A stretch of DNA of 6,929 nucleotides. Origin: an archaeon. GTDB taxonomy: Archaea; Asgardarchaeota; Heimdallarchaeia; Hodarchaeales; S146-22. Made by a program: the position numbers and the translations under genes. Positions 1 to 6,686 of this stretch are shown here, in pieces (the first letter of the stretch is position 1; the number at the start of each line of letters is the position of its first letter). The stretch lies in contig JAJRXH010000204.1 of the NCBI GenBank assembly GCA_024276395.1, positions 1 through 6,929 on the forward strand, given 5' to 3'. Under the pieces are notes generated by a model. It saw nothing but the letters and a program-made list of their open reading frames with translations, made no database searches and was not told where the DNA came from.

Positions 1-1705
1 ATTGGTCTCCAACTGATTTTTGGTTTGCTGACATCACGAATCCAGATGAAGGATTAATCACGTGAGGTAACTCTTCAAACCGTGAACGAAATCCGAGCCA
101 TGGATTTTCACCAGCAGAGGCGTTTCGGGGTATTCGACCTAGATAGCCAGCACTTTCATTTCTGATGGGCAAGATTCCAGCGACTACCATTCCAATGTTG
201 CCCTTGATGTCAGCATAGGCGATATTCACGTGCGGTGATGTAAATAAGTCAACGGCGGCCTTCCATTCATCAATGTCTGCTGGCATGTGATTTAAAATCC
301 TAATTGCTTCAACAGCGTGATTGATTTCCCTTCCGATCCATCTTACGATGAGACTGTATCCCATGGCGACCACAACAGGCCCTAGTACCGTTTCTTCAAT
401 GGATAAATAGATGGGCTCGTCACCTCTGACAAAAATTGTCTCATTGCGAATTTCAAAGTCCATCCAACTTCCATTGTAATAATACTGCGTGGATGTATTC
501 ACTACGTAGTACCAGTCGATGACATCAGCTACAGAAAAAGTCATGCCCCATACAACTTCCTTGTTGTGCCCTGATGCAATGTAAGGTGAGCCAACGAGAG
601 TGAATCCAGTTACATCCAAGTCTGATTCATCTGAAATTTGACGTAACTCATACCATATTGGAGGAAGTGTCAACGGGAGATGCATGTCACTGGCGAGCAT
701 TGGTTTCCCCGTGGCAGATTTAGTTCCAGAAATGGCCCAGTTATTTGATCCAGCTTGGTAGGCAGTTTTAAATAGAGAGATGATCGATCGCGTCTTTAAA
801 GACTTGTTCAATGCCACATCAATGAGCTTGGATAATTGTGAATCCGTGCAGGATTTGGAGATCGATTGTAAAAATTTATCTTTCAATTTTTGGGTAGACG
901 TGTTATTATTGGTTATGGTTTTATTGAATGGCCATGTCTGGCCATATCCGGGAATGACCGGAACTTGAAGGTAAGGAGTGAGAGGTAAAATTTCTAGCAA
1001 CTTATCTTGTCCATAAAGATTACCCAACGTTTGTATGGCCTTGTAGACTAACAAGTCAAATTCGTGGTAGGTCGCTGCAAATGTCATCATGTAGACCACA
1101 TATAGTGAATATAACGGTTTCCAGGGTTCCAAGGGGACCTGTAATAACCTTACTTCGATGGGGAGTGACGTGGTGGTCTTAAGATAGAAATTAACTCCTT
1201 CTGAGAATGCGGTAATTTCTGCTAGTATTTTTGCTTCATTTCCTTGTGGGTTTAGTCTCGCTCTGGCTGCTAAATAATCAAATGTTTTCTTGCTGCTTCC
1301 AACCAAGTCTAGCTGTCGCATCAAGATGTCATTCTCGACGAGATCCTTTCCGAATATTTCAGCAAGCCTTCCTTCCACCAAGTATTTTTGCAAGTACATT
1401 TGGAATAATCGATCCTTGGCTTGTAAGTATCCAGTGACAAAATATAAATCCGTATCGTAACTTGCATGGATGAGAGGAATCCCCCATTCATTAACATAAA
1501 CGGTAACTCTTCCCTTGAGGGGAGCATGGACGACTCGATGTCTTTCGTTTGCTGTTATTGACCAAATACCTTCTGTTGGTGATAATAAGGTTCCAATGGG
1601 TGGAAGAAACCCGATTGATACGCTTAGCATTATTAAGATGGATGAGGTCAACATTCCCGTATTGATAAGTTTCAAGCTGGCCAATTGAATTTCTTTAGAG
1701 ACCAT
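1..1705 (-). CDS. Penicillin acylase family Ntn hydrolase, 3' end cut off by window edge
   Basis: This minus-strand frame is open for 568 codons from ATG at 1705 to the window edge, so the C-terminal part is missing (the family is usually about 700-850 residues). A TAG lies two codons upstream of the ATG, and a GGAG sits ten bases before it (1716-1719), supporting this start. Residues about 14-38 form a hydrophobic signal or anchor segment. Residues 66-120 match the family's alpha-subunit start (GIPLIHA, AKDRLFQM, GRLAEIFG). GSNNWAISG places the autocatalytic nucleophile at Ser320, which becomes Ser1 of the beta subunit after self-cleavage. His342 is then beta-23, as in cephalosporin and acyl-homoserine-lactone acylases. 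GHNKEVVWGMT lies near the oxyanion hole, and Asn561 (beta-242) in SANQ fits the conserved oxyanion Asn. The enzyme should hydrolyse an amide bond outside the membrane. Several N-x-S/T sequons suit an exported glycoprotein. Its substrate (penicillin, lactone, lipopeptide or other) cannot be told from sequence. Confidence 0.93.
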   Translation of the reverse strand, partial: MVSKEIQLASLKLINTGMLTSSILIMLSVSIGFLPPIGTLLSPTEGIWSITANERHRVVHAPLKGRVTVYVNEWGIPLIHASYDTDLYFVTGYLQAKDRLFQMYLQKYLVEGRLAEIFGKDLVENDILMRQLDLVGSSKKTFDYLAARARLNPQGNEAKILAEITAFSEGVNFYLKTTTSLPIEVRLLQVPLEPWKPLYSLYVVYMMTFAATYHEFDLLVYKAIQTLGNLYGQDKLLEILPLTPYLQVPVIPGYGQTWPFNKTITNNNTSTQKLKDKFLQSISKSCTDSQLSKLIDVALNKSLKTRSIISLFKTAYQAGSNNWAISGTKSATGKPMLASDMHLPLTLPPIWYELRQISDESDLDVTGFTLVGSPYIASGHNKEVVWGMTFSVADVIDWYYVVNTSTQYYYNGSWMDFEIRNETIFVRGDEPIYLSIEETVLGPVVVAMGYSLIVRWIGREINHAVEAIRILNHMPADIDEWKAAVDLFTSPHVNIAYADIKGNIGMVVAGILPIRNESAGYLGRIPRNASAGENPWLGFRSRFEELPHVINPSSGFVMSANQKSVGDQ

Positions 1706-1715
1706 ATTCTAACCA

Positions 1716-1719
1716 CTCC
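1716..1719 (-). promoter_or_regulatory. Ribosome binding site of the acylase gene
   Basis: Read on the minus strand the bases are GGAG, ten bases before the ATG at 1705. The spacing is slightly long, but together with the in-frame stop just upstream of that ATG it supports the chosen start. Confidence 0.5.
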
Positions 1720-1740
1720 AACTGAAATGAACGAATGTTT

Positions 1741-1757
1741 CAAGTTTTCGATACTTG
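1741..1757. repeat. Inverted repeat in the divergent promoter region
   Basis: Five-base arms CAAGT and ACTTG flank a seven-base AT-rich centre that contains TCGA. It lies in the 159-base gap between the divergently read acylase and DUF169 genes, two bases from a second inverted repeat. That position suits a regulator binding site, but short arms like these also occur by chance. Confidence 0.35.
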
Positions 1758-1759
1758 AG

Positions 1760-1775
1760 CATCCTTTTAAGGATG
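1760..1775. repeat. Near-perfect 16-base palindrome, candidate operator overlapping a TATA-like core
   Basis: Seven-base arms CATCCTT and AAGGATG are separated by only TT. The centre reads TTAAAA on the minus strand, which could serve as the TATA element of the acylase gene: about 55-65 bases before its ATG, giving a leader of roughly 35 bases. An inverted repeat overlapping the TATA box is a common way for archaeal repressors to block TBP/TFB. The function is inferred from position and symmetry only. Confidence 0.4.
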
Positions 1776-1804
1776 AAGGTCTCATTGGTCAGCACTTGTC
1801 GTGC

Positions 1805-1821
1805 ATTAATAATACATTTAA
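1805..1821 (+). promoter_or_regulatory. Possible TATA-type promoter of the DUF169 gene
   Basis: An AT-only or nearly AT-only stretch (ATTAATAATA, then CATTTAA) lies 44-60 bases before the ATG at 1865. An archaeal TATA box here would start transcription around 1835-1845, leaving a short leader that contains the GAGG ribosome binding site at 1856-1859. It is the best AT-rich element in the gap, but the match is not distinctive. Confidence 0.35.
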
Positions 1822-1864
1822 GACGGTTCGTGATGAATTGTGATCAGAAGAATGCGAGGATGGG

Positions 1865-2665
1865 ATGATGTCTTTAATCATGGAGCTGGATTCAGTTCTG
1901 CAAAGATACGTGAAGTTACAGACGTATCCCGTGGGCGTGAAGGTCCTTCATTCAGAAAAAGAAGTCCCCCCTCGAGCAAAACGTCCAAAAAGAGACTTTG
2001 GGCACCGAATTACCACGTGCATGGCCTATAATATAGCTCGTCGTCACGGATGGGTCATTGCAATCTTTTTTGATGACCTCAGTTGCATCCCCGGAATTTT
2101 TGTTGCGGGTATGAAAGAAATCCCAGAATATTATGCCGAAGGTAATGCGTGCGCGGGATTCTATACAAAAACACTAGACGATGGGAAGAAGACCGAGGAA
2201 GAAACTCCAAGACTTTCACTTGATCCTAATAGGGGATTCGTGTTTGCTCCATTACATCGTTGTGATTTTGATCCAGATTTGATAATCATCTATGGCAATC
2301 CAGCGCAGGTTAACTTGCTCATCTGTGCTGCTTTGTATCATCGAGGGGGAAGGTTACAAGGTTCTGCATCTGGACGTCTGGACTGTTCTGATCTGATCGT
2401 GCAAACACTGCTCACGGGAGAATGTCAATTCGTCGTTCCTTGCAATGGTGATCGGATTTTTAGTATGGTTGACGACAATGAAATGGCTTTTACCATTCCT
2501 AGGAAGAAAATTCCGAACATCATCGAGGCCTTGCCTGCGTTATATAAAAATGGAGTGCGTTATCCAGTGCCACGATGGATCCAAAATACGGTGCCGAGCT
2601 ATCCAGAAAGTTATGACAAAATGATCCCGATGATTGGGAGGGATCCTTCTGAAGAATCTAGATAG
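1865..2665 (+). CDS. DUF169 (COG2043) family protein of unknown function
   Basis: This 266-residue protein resembles the DUF169 family, mainly archaeal and anaerobe proteins with no settled biochemical role. Matching features in order are a short N-terminal helix followed by YPVGVKV (21-27), TTCMAYNIARRHGW (50-63), a middle Cys in DLSCIPG (Cys74), APLHRCDFDPDLIIIYGNPAQVNLLI (128-153), and the C-terminal block Cys174, Cys187, VPCNGDR with Cys193, then FTIPRKKI. Eight cysteines (52, 74, 96, 133, 154, 174, 187, 193), several at family-conserved places, could bind a metal or cofactor; this is inference. There is no signal peptide or membrane segment, so it should be cytoplasmic. GAGG at 1856-1859 stands five bases before the first ATG; a second ATG follows at once and may be used instead. 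It is read divergently from the acylase and 92 bases upstream of the fused mutase on the same strand, so it may be co-transcribed with the mutase. The family call is from motif memory, not a search. Confidence 0.8.
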   Translation: MMSLIMELDSVLQRYVKLQTYPVGVKVLHSEKEVPPRAKRPKRDFGHRITTCMAYNIARRHGWVIAIFFDDLSCIPGIFVAGMKEIPEYYAEGNACAGFYTKTLDDGKKTEEETPRLSLDPNRGFVFAPLHRCDFDPDLIIIYGNPAQVNLLICAALYHRGGRLQGSASGRLDCSDLIVQTLLTGECQFVVPCNGDRIFSMVDDNEMAFTIPRKKIPNIIEALPALYKNGVRYPVPRWIQNTVPSYPESYDKMIPMIGRDPSEESR

Positions 2666-2684
2666 GTATCAGTTATCGTGAATT

Positions 2685-2702
2685 CGTTCTCCAATGAGAA
2701 TG
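2685..2702 (+). other. Small hairpin in the DUF169-mutase spacer
   Basis: A seven-pair stem with one G-U pair (arms CGTTCTC and GAGAATG) closes a CAAT loop. It begins 20 bases after the DUF169 stop and ends 41 bases before the mutase ribosome binding site. No U-run follows it directly, so it does not look like a terminator. It could stabilise or mark processing of a shared transcript, or be chance. Confidence 0.35.
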
Positions 2703-2743
2703 GTGCTCTTGGTGTCTTGAAAGACAAAAAATATGATGCTTTC

Positions 2744-2750
2744 GGAGGTG
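2744..2750 (+). promoter_or_regulatory. Strong Shine-Dalgarno site that fixes the mutase start
   Basis: GGAGGTG is a near-complete match to the archaeal 16S rRNA 3' tail complement and ends seven bases before the ATG at 2758. It favours this ATG over the next in-frame ATG at 2782, and it argues against a leaderless transcript starting at the ATG. Confidence 0.85.
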
Positions 2751-2757
2751 CTTCAAG

Positions 2758-5700
2758 ATGGAAACAACATCAAACATTGACATGAGCTTGAATACATCTG
2801 GATGGGATGAAGAAGAAGTTAGGCAATTGAGGAGTGGTGTATACGAACCGAAGCATAAGATCCGTGTCATCACGGCAGCTTCCTTATTTGATGGTCATGA
2901 TGCTGCTATTAATCTCATTAGGAGATTATTGCAGGATTCAGGCGCTGAAGTCATTCATTTGGGACACAATAGGTCCGTGAGAGAAATAGTGCAAGCTGCC
3001 ATTCAAGAAGATGCTCAAGCTATCTGTGTCTCGAGTTATCAAGGTGGACATATGGAGTTCTTCAAGTACATGAAAGATATGCTGGATGAATTGGGAGCAA
3101 GTCACATCAAGATTTTCGGAGGGGGCGGTGGAGTCATCATTCCACCAGAAATTGAAGAACTTGAGGCTTATGGCATTGCAAAAATTTTTTCTCCAGATGA
3201 TGGCCGGCTTCTTGGCTTGCAAGGTATGATCAATTATATCTTGAAGGAGTCAGATTTTTCTCCCTTGAAGTTTCATGATAAAGACAAGCTTTCACGAGAA
3301 CCCTGGGGTGTATGGAAATACACGGCTGGGCTCATCACGGCAGCTGAGGAATCAATGGAACGAGGCGACATTGATCCAAAACTGGAAGATATTCTCCAAA
3401 AAGCAAAATCATTGAAAAAAAGAGTACCAGTGCTGGGAGTAACGGGGACTGGTGGTGCTGGGAAATCGTCCCTCGTGGATGAATTAGTTACTCGGTTTTT
3501 GATGGATTTTGATGACAAAAAAATTGCTATCATATCCATTGATCCCTCAAAACGGAAAACTGGCGGAGCCTTGCTGGGTGACAGAATTCGGATGAATTCT
3601 ATCAGTACATCAGATCGAACGTACATGAGATCAATGGCTACTCGCCAATCTAATCGTTCTATTAGTGATGCTGCAAGATATGCCATTGAGATTTGTCAAG
3701 CAATGAGTTATGATCTCATCATAATTGAAACAAGCGGTATTGGTCAGTCAGACACGGAAATTGTTGATCTTTCTGATATCTCATTATACGTGATGACTGC
3801 TGATTATGGAGCAGCCTCTCAGTTAGAGAAGATTAACATGATTGATTACGCAGATATCATTGCAATTAACAAGTTTGAACGGCGTGGCTCAGAAGATGCC
3901 TTGAGAGATGTAAGAAAACAATTTCGACGATCAAGAAAACTGTTTGATTTGGAAAAGTATCCAGACGAAACTCTTCCCGTATTTGGTACTCAGGCAAATC
4001 GGTTTAATGACCCCGGTGTCAACAAATTGTACTTGTACATTACCAAGTTGCTTAATGAGAGGTTTCCCGGGGAATTTCAGTCCCACTTGCAGCAATTCGG
4101 CCTACCCATTGATGAATCATCAAGGAATTACATCATTCCTCCAGATAAAGAGAGATATCTTGCGGAAATAGCAGATACTGTTCAAAATTATAAAAAGTGG
4201 GTCTATGAGCAAGCCGAATTGGCGCGGAAGTTATGGAAATTCGAAGAAGTTAAGAGAGCACTACAAGAGGCAGCTACCAGACCTAAAAACCCAAGAGATC
4301 GCTTGCAACCTCCAAGATTAGAAAAACAACCTGAAGAAACAATGAAAATCTTGGAAGAGCAGATAAAGTGGTACAAGGAGAGAATTGATCCTGAAAATCT
4401 AAAATTGTTGCAAGAATGGCCAGAGTTAAAGAAGACCTACAAGCAAGACAAGTTTACTTATGAAGTACGGGGCCGAAAGATTGAAGTGCCTACCCATTCG
4501 GTTTCTTTATCTCATTCTCGAATTCCGAAGGTAGCCTTGCCAGAATTCAAGGATTGGGGTGAACTATTACGTTGGATTCTTCTGGAGAATGTTCCTGGAA
4601 GATTTCCCTATACAGCTGGAGTATATCCTTTCAAGAGGACCTCTGAAGATCCCATTCGAATGTTTGCTGGTGAAGGACCTCCTGAGCGTACCAACAAGCG
4701 CTTTCATTACCTTTCAGCTGGTCAGCCATTCGCGAGATTATCGACCGCTTTTGATTCGGTCACCTTGTATGGGGCAGATCCTGATGAAAGGCCAGATATT
4801 TATGGCAAAATCGGAGAAAGTGGTGTTTCCATCTGCACGATCGAAGATATGGAACGATTGTACGCTGGGTTTGACTTATGTGACCCAAGGACATCCGTGT
4901 CTATGACCATTAATGGACCAGCTCCAATCATGCTTGCCTTTTTTATAGTCACGGCAGCGCGACAGCAGGCGAGGAAATGGGTTGTTGAGCAAGGTCTTCT
5001 CACGCCAGAAGAAGCTTATGTCAGAACCGGAGATGGACGATATGGATTTAACGTGCATTCTGGCGAATACTGGGTAGTGAAAGAGAAAACTCCGCCTCCA
5101 AAGCCCTGGGAAGAGATCCGAAAGTTGATTCCTGATGAAAAATACCAAGAGTTTCTGAGATATGCACTGCAAAATGTTCGTGGAACGGTTCAAGCGGATA
5201 TCCTCAAGGAAGACCAGGCACAGAATACGTGCATTTTTTCGACAGATTTTGCCTTGCGAATGATGGGAGATGTGCAGGAATTTTTTGTCAAGAACAAGGT
5301 GCGCAACTTTTATTCCGTCTCCATTTCTGGCTATCACATCGCAGAAGCTGGTGCGAATCCCATCACCCAATTGGCCTTTACGCTAGCGAATGGATTTACT
5401 TACGTGGAGTATTACCTTTCACGAGGAATGCACGTGGATGACTTTGCCCCAAACTTATCTTTCTTCTTTTCTAATGGAATGGATCCAGAATATTCAGTAA
5501 TTGGCAGAGTTGCAAGAAGAATTTGGGCAATCGCCATGAAAAACAAGTATGGTGGTAATGAACGAAGTCAAAAACTGAAATATCACATCCAAACCAGTGG
5601 AAGAAGCCTCCACGCGCAAGAAGTGGCGTTTAACGATATTCGAACCACCCTTCAAGCATTGTTGGCCATCTTTGATAATTGTAATTCCCTTCACACAAAC

Positions 5701-6282
5701 GCTTATGATGAAGCGATCACCACTCCCACGGAAGAAAGCGTGAGACGGGCGATGGCCATTCAAATGATCATCAACAAGGAATTTGGCTTAGCTAAAAATG
5801 AAAACCCCAACCAAGGCTCATTCATCATTGAATATCTCACTGACTTGGTTGAAGATGCCGTGCTACAAGAGTTCCGACGTCTTGCTGATAGAGGCGGCGT
5901 GCTAGGAGCAATGGAACTCTCTTATCAACGGAGTAAGATTCAAGAAGAATCATTATATTATGAGACACTCAAGCACACGGGTAAGCTTCCCATCATTGGC
6001 GTGAATGCCTTCCTTAATCCGAATCGAAAGCCCAATGAGTTAGAAGTTCGGCAACTTAGTCGCTCTACCAAGGAAGAAAAAGATCTTCAGATACGAAGAT
6101 TACGAGAATTCCAAGCGAAACATCAAGATCGCGCTCCACAAGAACTTCTAAAGCTCAAGAAAGTCGCTGTTAGTGGTGGAAATATCTTTGAACAACTTCT
6201 AGAGACGGTCAATTATTGTTCATTAGGGCAAATTACCCAGGCACTTTATGAAGTCGGTGGGCAATATCGGCGTAACCTATAA
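2758..6282 (+). CDS. icmF: Fused isobutyryl-CoA mutase (B12 domain + G-protein chaperone + mutase barrel)
   Basis: This 1174-residue chain has the full IcmF layout. Residues about 34-165 are the cobalamin-binding domain: DGHDAA gives His47 as the lower axial ligand, followed by SSYQGGH (92-98) and GGGGG (121-125). Residues about 220-460 are the MeaB-like GTPase: P-loop GTGGAGKS (230-237), IDPSKRKTGGALLGDRIRM (261-279), ETSGIGQSD (324-332) and base-recognition NKFE (371-374). A charged helical linker (about 465-600) leads to the AdoCbl radical mutase domain with RMFAGEG, LSTAFDSVTLYG, VSMTINGPAP, VQADILKEDQAQNT, SISGYHIAEAGA (His860) and the ending LGQITQALYEVGGQYRRNL. Phe636 and Gln822 stand where methylmalonyl-CoA mutase has Tyr89 and Arg207, so the substrate should be isobutyryl-CoA (to n-butyryl-CoA), perhaps also isovaleryl-CoA, rather than methylmalonyl-CoA. 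Known IcmFs are about 1,080-1,100 residues; much of the excess is a segment at about 742-800. The enzyme is cytoplasmic. A strong ribosome binding site fixes the start. Confidence 0.96.
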   Translation: METTSNIDMSLNTSGWDEEEVRQLRSGVYEPKHKIRVITAASLFDGHDAAINLIRRLLQDSGAEVIHLGHNRSVREIVQAAIQEDAQAICVSSYQGGHMEFFKYMKDMLDELGASHIKIFGGGGGVIIPPEIEELEAYGIAKIFSPDDGRLLGLQGMINYILKESDFSPLKFHDKDKLSREPWGVWKYTAGLITAAEESMERGDIDPKLEDILQKAKSLKKRVPVLGVTGTGGAGKSSLVDELVTRFLMDFDDKKIAIISIDPSKRKTGGALLGDRIRMNSISTSDRTYMRSMATRQSNRSISDAARYAIEICQAMSYDLIIIETSGIGQSDTEIVDLSDISLYVMTADYGAASQLEKINMIDYADIIAINKFERRGSEDALRDVRKQFRRSRKLFDLEKYPDETLPVFGTQANRFNDPGVNKLYLYITKLLNERFPGEFQSHLQQFGLPIDESSRNYIIPPDKERYLAEIADTVQNYKKWVYEQAELARKLWKFEEVKRALQEAATRPKNPRDRLQPPRLEKQPEETMKILEEQIKWYKERIDPENLKLLQEWPELKKTYKQDKFTYEVRGRKIEVPTHSVSLSHSRIPKVALPEFKDWGELLRWILLENVPGRFPYTAGVYPFKRTSEDPIRMFAGEGPPERTNKRFHYLSAGQPFARLSTAFDSVTLYGADPDERPDIYGKIGESGVSICTIEDMERLYAGFDLCDPRTSVSMTINGPAPIMLAFFIVTAARQQARKWVVEQGLLTPEEAYVRTGDGRYGFNVHSGEYWVVKEKTPPPKPWEEIRKLIPDEKYQEFLRYALQNVRGTVQADILKEDQAQNTCIFSTDFALRMMGDVQEFFVKNKVRNFYSVSISGYHIAEAGANPITQLAFTLANGFTYVEYYLSRGMHVDDFAPNLSFFFSNGMDPEYSVIGRVARRIWAIAMKNKYGGNERSQKLKYHIQTSGRSLHAQEVAFNDIRTTLQALLAIFDNCNSLHTNAYDEAITTPTEESVRRAMAIQMIINKEFGLAKNENPNQGSFIIEYLTDLVEDAVLQEFRRLADRGGVLGAMELSYQRSKIQEESLYYETLKHTGKLPIIGVNAFLNPNRKPNELEVRQLSRSTKEEKDLQIRRLREFQAKHQDRAPQELLKLKKVAVSGGNIFEQLLETVNYCSLGQITQALYEVGGQYRRNL

Positions 6283-6373
6283 TTCGATTCATGTCACTCT
6301 CTAACTTGACGAAAGAAAAAATTGAATTGACCATGGGTAATCATTAACGCTTGAAATGAGTTTCTAGTTGATG

Positions 6374-6442
6374 GATTTTTTCATTTACCATCTTTTCTCT
6401 ATTTCTTTCGACAATGTTCTTCTAGTTTTTCTTTACCATTTT
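6374..6442 (+). terminator. T-rich termination zone after the mutase gene
   Basis: Several T runs lie close together (six Ts at 6376-6381, four at 6392-6395, five at 6426-6430, four at 6439-6442) in a pyrimidine-rich stretch about 95-160 bases after the mutase stop. Archaeal RNA polymerase terminates at clustered T runs without needing a hairpin. I see no strong stem before them. Confidence 0.45.
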
Positions 6443-6504
6443 AACAGCATGATTCATTAAAGATGATGATTGAATGCACGCAACATCTCTGAATCATGAT
6501 AACC

Positions 6505-6513
6505 ATTTAAAAT
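6505..6513 (+). promoter_or_regulatory. TATA-like promoter element of the tRNA pair
   Basis: ATTTAAAAT is centred about 38 bases before the first base of mature tRNA-Leu. With the usual 25-base spacing, transcription would start near 6535 and leave a leader of about a dozen bases for RNase P to remove. No comparable element fits in the 19 bases between the two tRNAs, so one promoter probably serves both. Confidence 0.45.
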
Positions 6514-6546
6514 GATTAGATGAAAAAGTAGGCATAGAACCATAAT

Positions 6547-6667
6547 GCGGGGGTTCCCTAGTCAGGTCAATGGGGCAGGATTCAGGTTTTCAACACGATA
6601 ACAGTGTTAGAAAGGAAAAATCCTGTGGCGTAGGCCTTCGAGGGTTCAAATCCCTCCCCCCGCACCA
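6547..6667 (+). tRNA. tRNA-Leu (anticodon CAG), intron-containing, CCA encoded
   Basis: The acceptor stem pairs GCGGGGG (6547-6553) with CCCCCGC (6657-6663), followed by discriminator A and an encoded CCA. The D arm has a CCC/GGG stem and the GG of the D loop. The anticodon stem pairs CAGGA (6576-6580) with TCCTG (6621-6625). The T arm pairs GAGGG with CCCTC around TTCAAAT (6640-6656). Between anticodon stem and T arm lie 14 bases, a long variable arm, which marks a type II tRNA. The 40-base anticodon loop reduces to TTCAGG plus A once a 33-base intron is removed, giving anticodon CAG (6583-6585). Type II fold, discriminator A73 and CAG together indicate leucine. It is followed 19 bases later by tRNA-Ser on the same strand. 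Confidence 0.92.
6587..6619 (+). other. 33-base intron in tRNA-Leu at position 37/38
   Basis: The intron starts directly after G37 and ends before A38, the standard archaeal site. It folds on itself: TTTC pairs with GAAA and AACAC with GTGTT around a GATAACA loop, with one unpaired A. Bases 32-34 pair with GAA near the intron's 3' end, leaving three-base bulges (GGT and AAA) on both sides. This is the bulge-helix-bulge shape cut by the archaeal splicing endonuclease. One central pair is an A-G mismatch. Confidence 0.85.
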
Positions 6668-6686
6668 GCATTCCAGTCAGCTTCGT

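Larger units (their letters stand above)
6283..6546. other. Non-coding stretch between the mutase and tRNA genes
   Basis: I see no credible protein gene in these 264 bases. The stretch is AT-rich and holds a pyrimidine-rich probable termination zone in the middle and a TATA-like element near the tRNA genes. Around 6463-6502 a few bases resemble C and D boxes of a guide RNA, but the pattern is incomplete. Confidence 0.6.

Noticed and set aside
1840..2031. 63-codon plus-strand open frame overlapping the DUF169 start
   Set aside because: It overlaps the better supported DUF169 frame and has no recognisable domain; it is a shifted-frame shadow.
2725..2738. AT-rich AAAAAATATGATG stretch as a TATA box for the mutase gene
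   Set aside because: It is only about 25 bases from the ATG, so the transcript would start at the ATG and lack the strong GGAGGTG site that clearly serves this gene.
3273..3686. 137-codon minus-strand open frame inside the mutase gene, and a similar 164-codon frame at 4876-5370
   Set aside because: Both are opposite-strand shadows of a strongly conserved coding sequence, with no recognisable motifs or ribosome binding sites.
6463..6520. Possible C/D box guide RNA: ATGATGA at 6463-6469, CTGA at 6489-6492 and a C'-like ATGATAA at 6496-6502
   Set aside because: The first interval (19 bases) is longer than the usual 10-13, and no D box CTGA follows the C'-like motif at a workable distance. The motifs are short and the region is rich in TGA-like words, so chance is likely.
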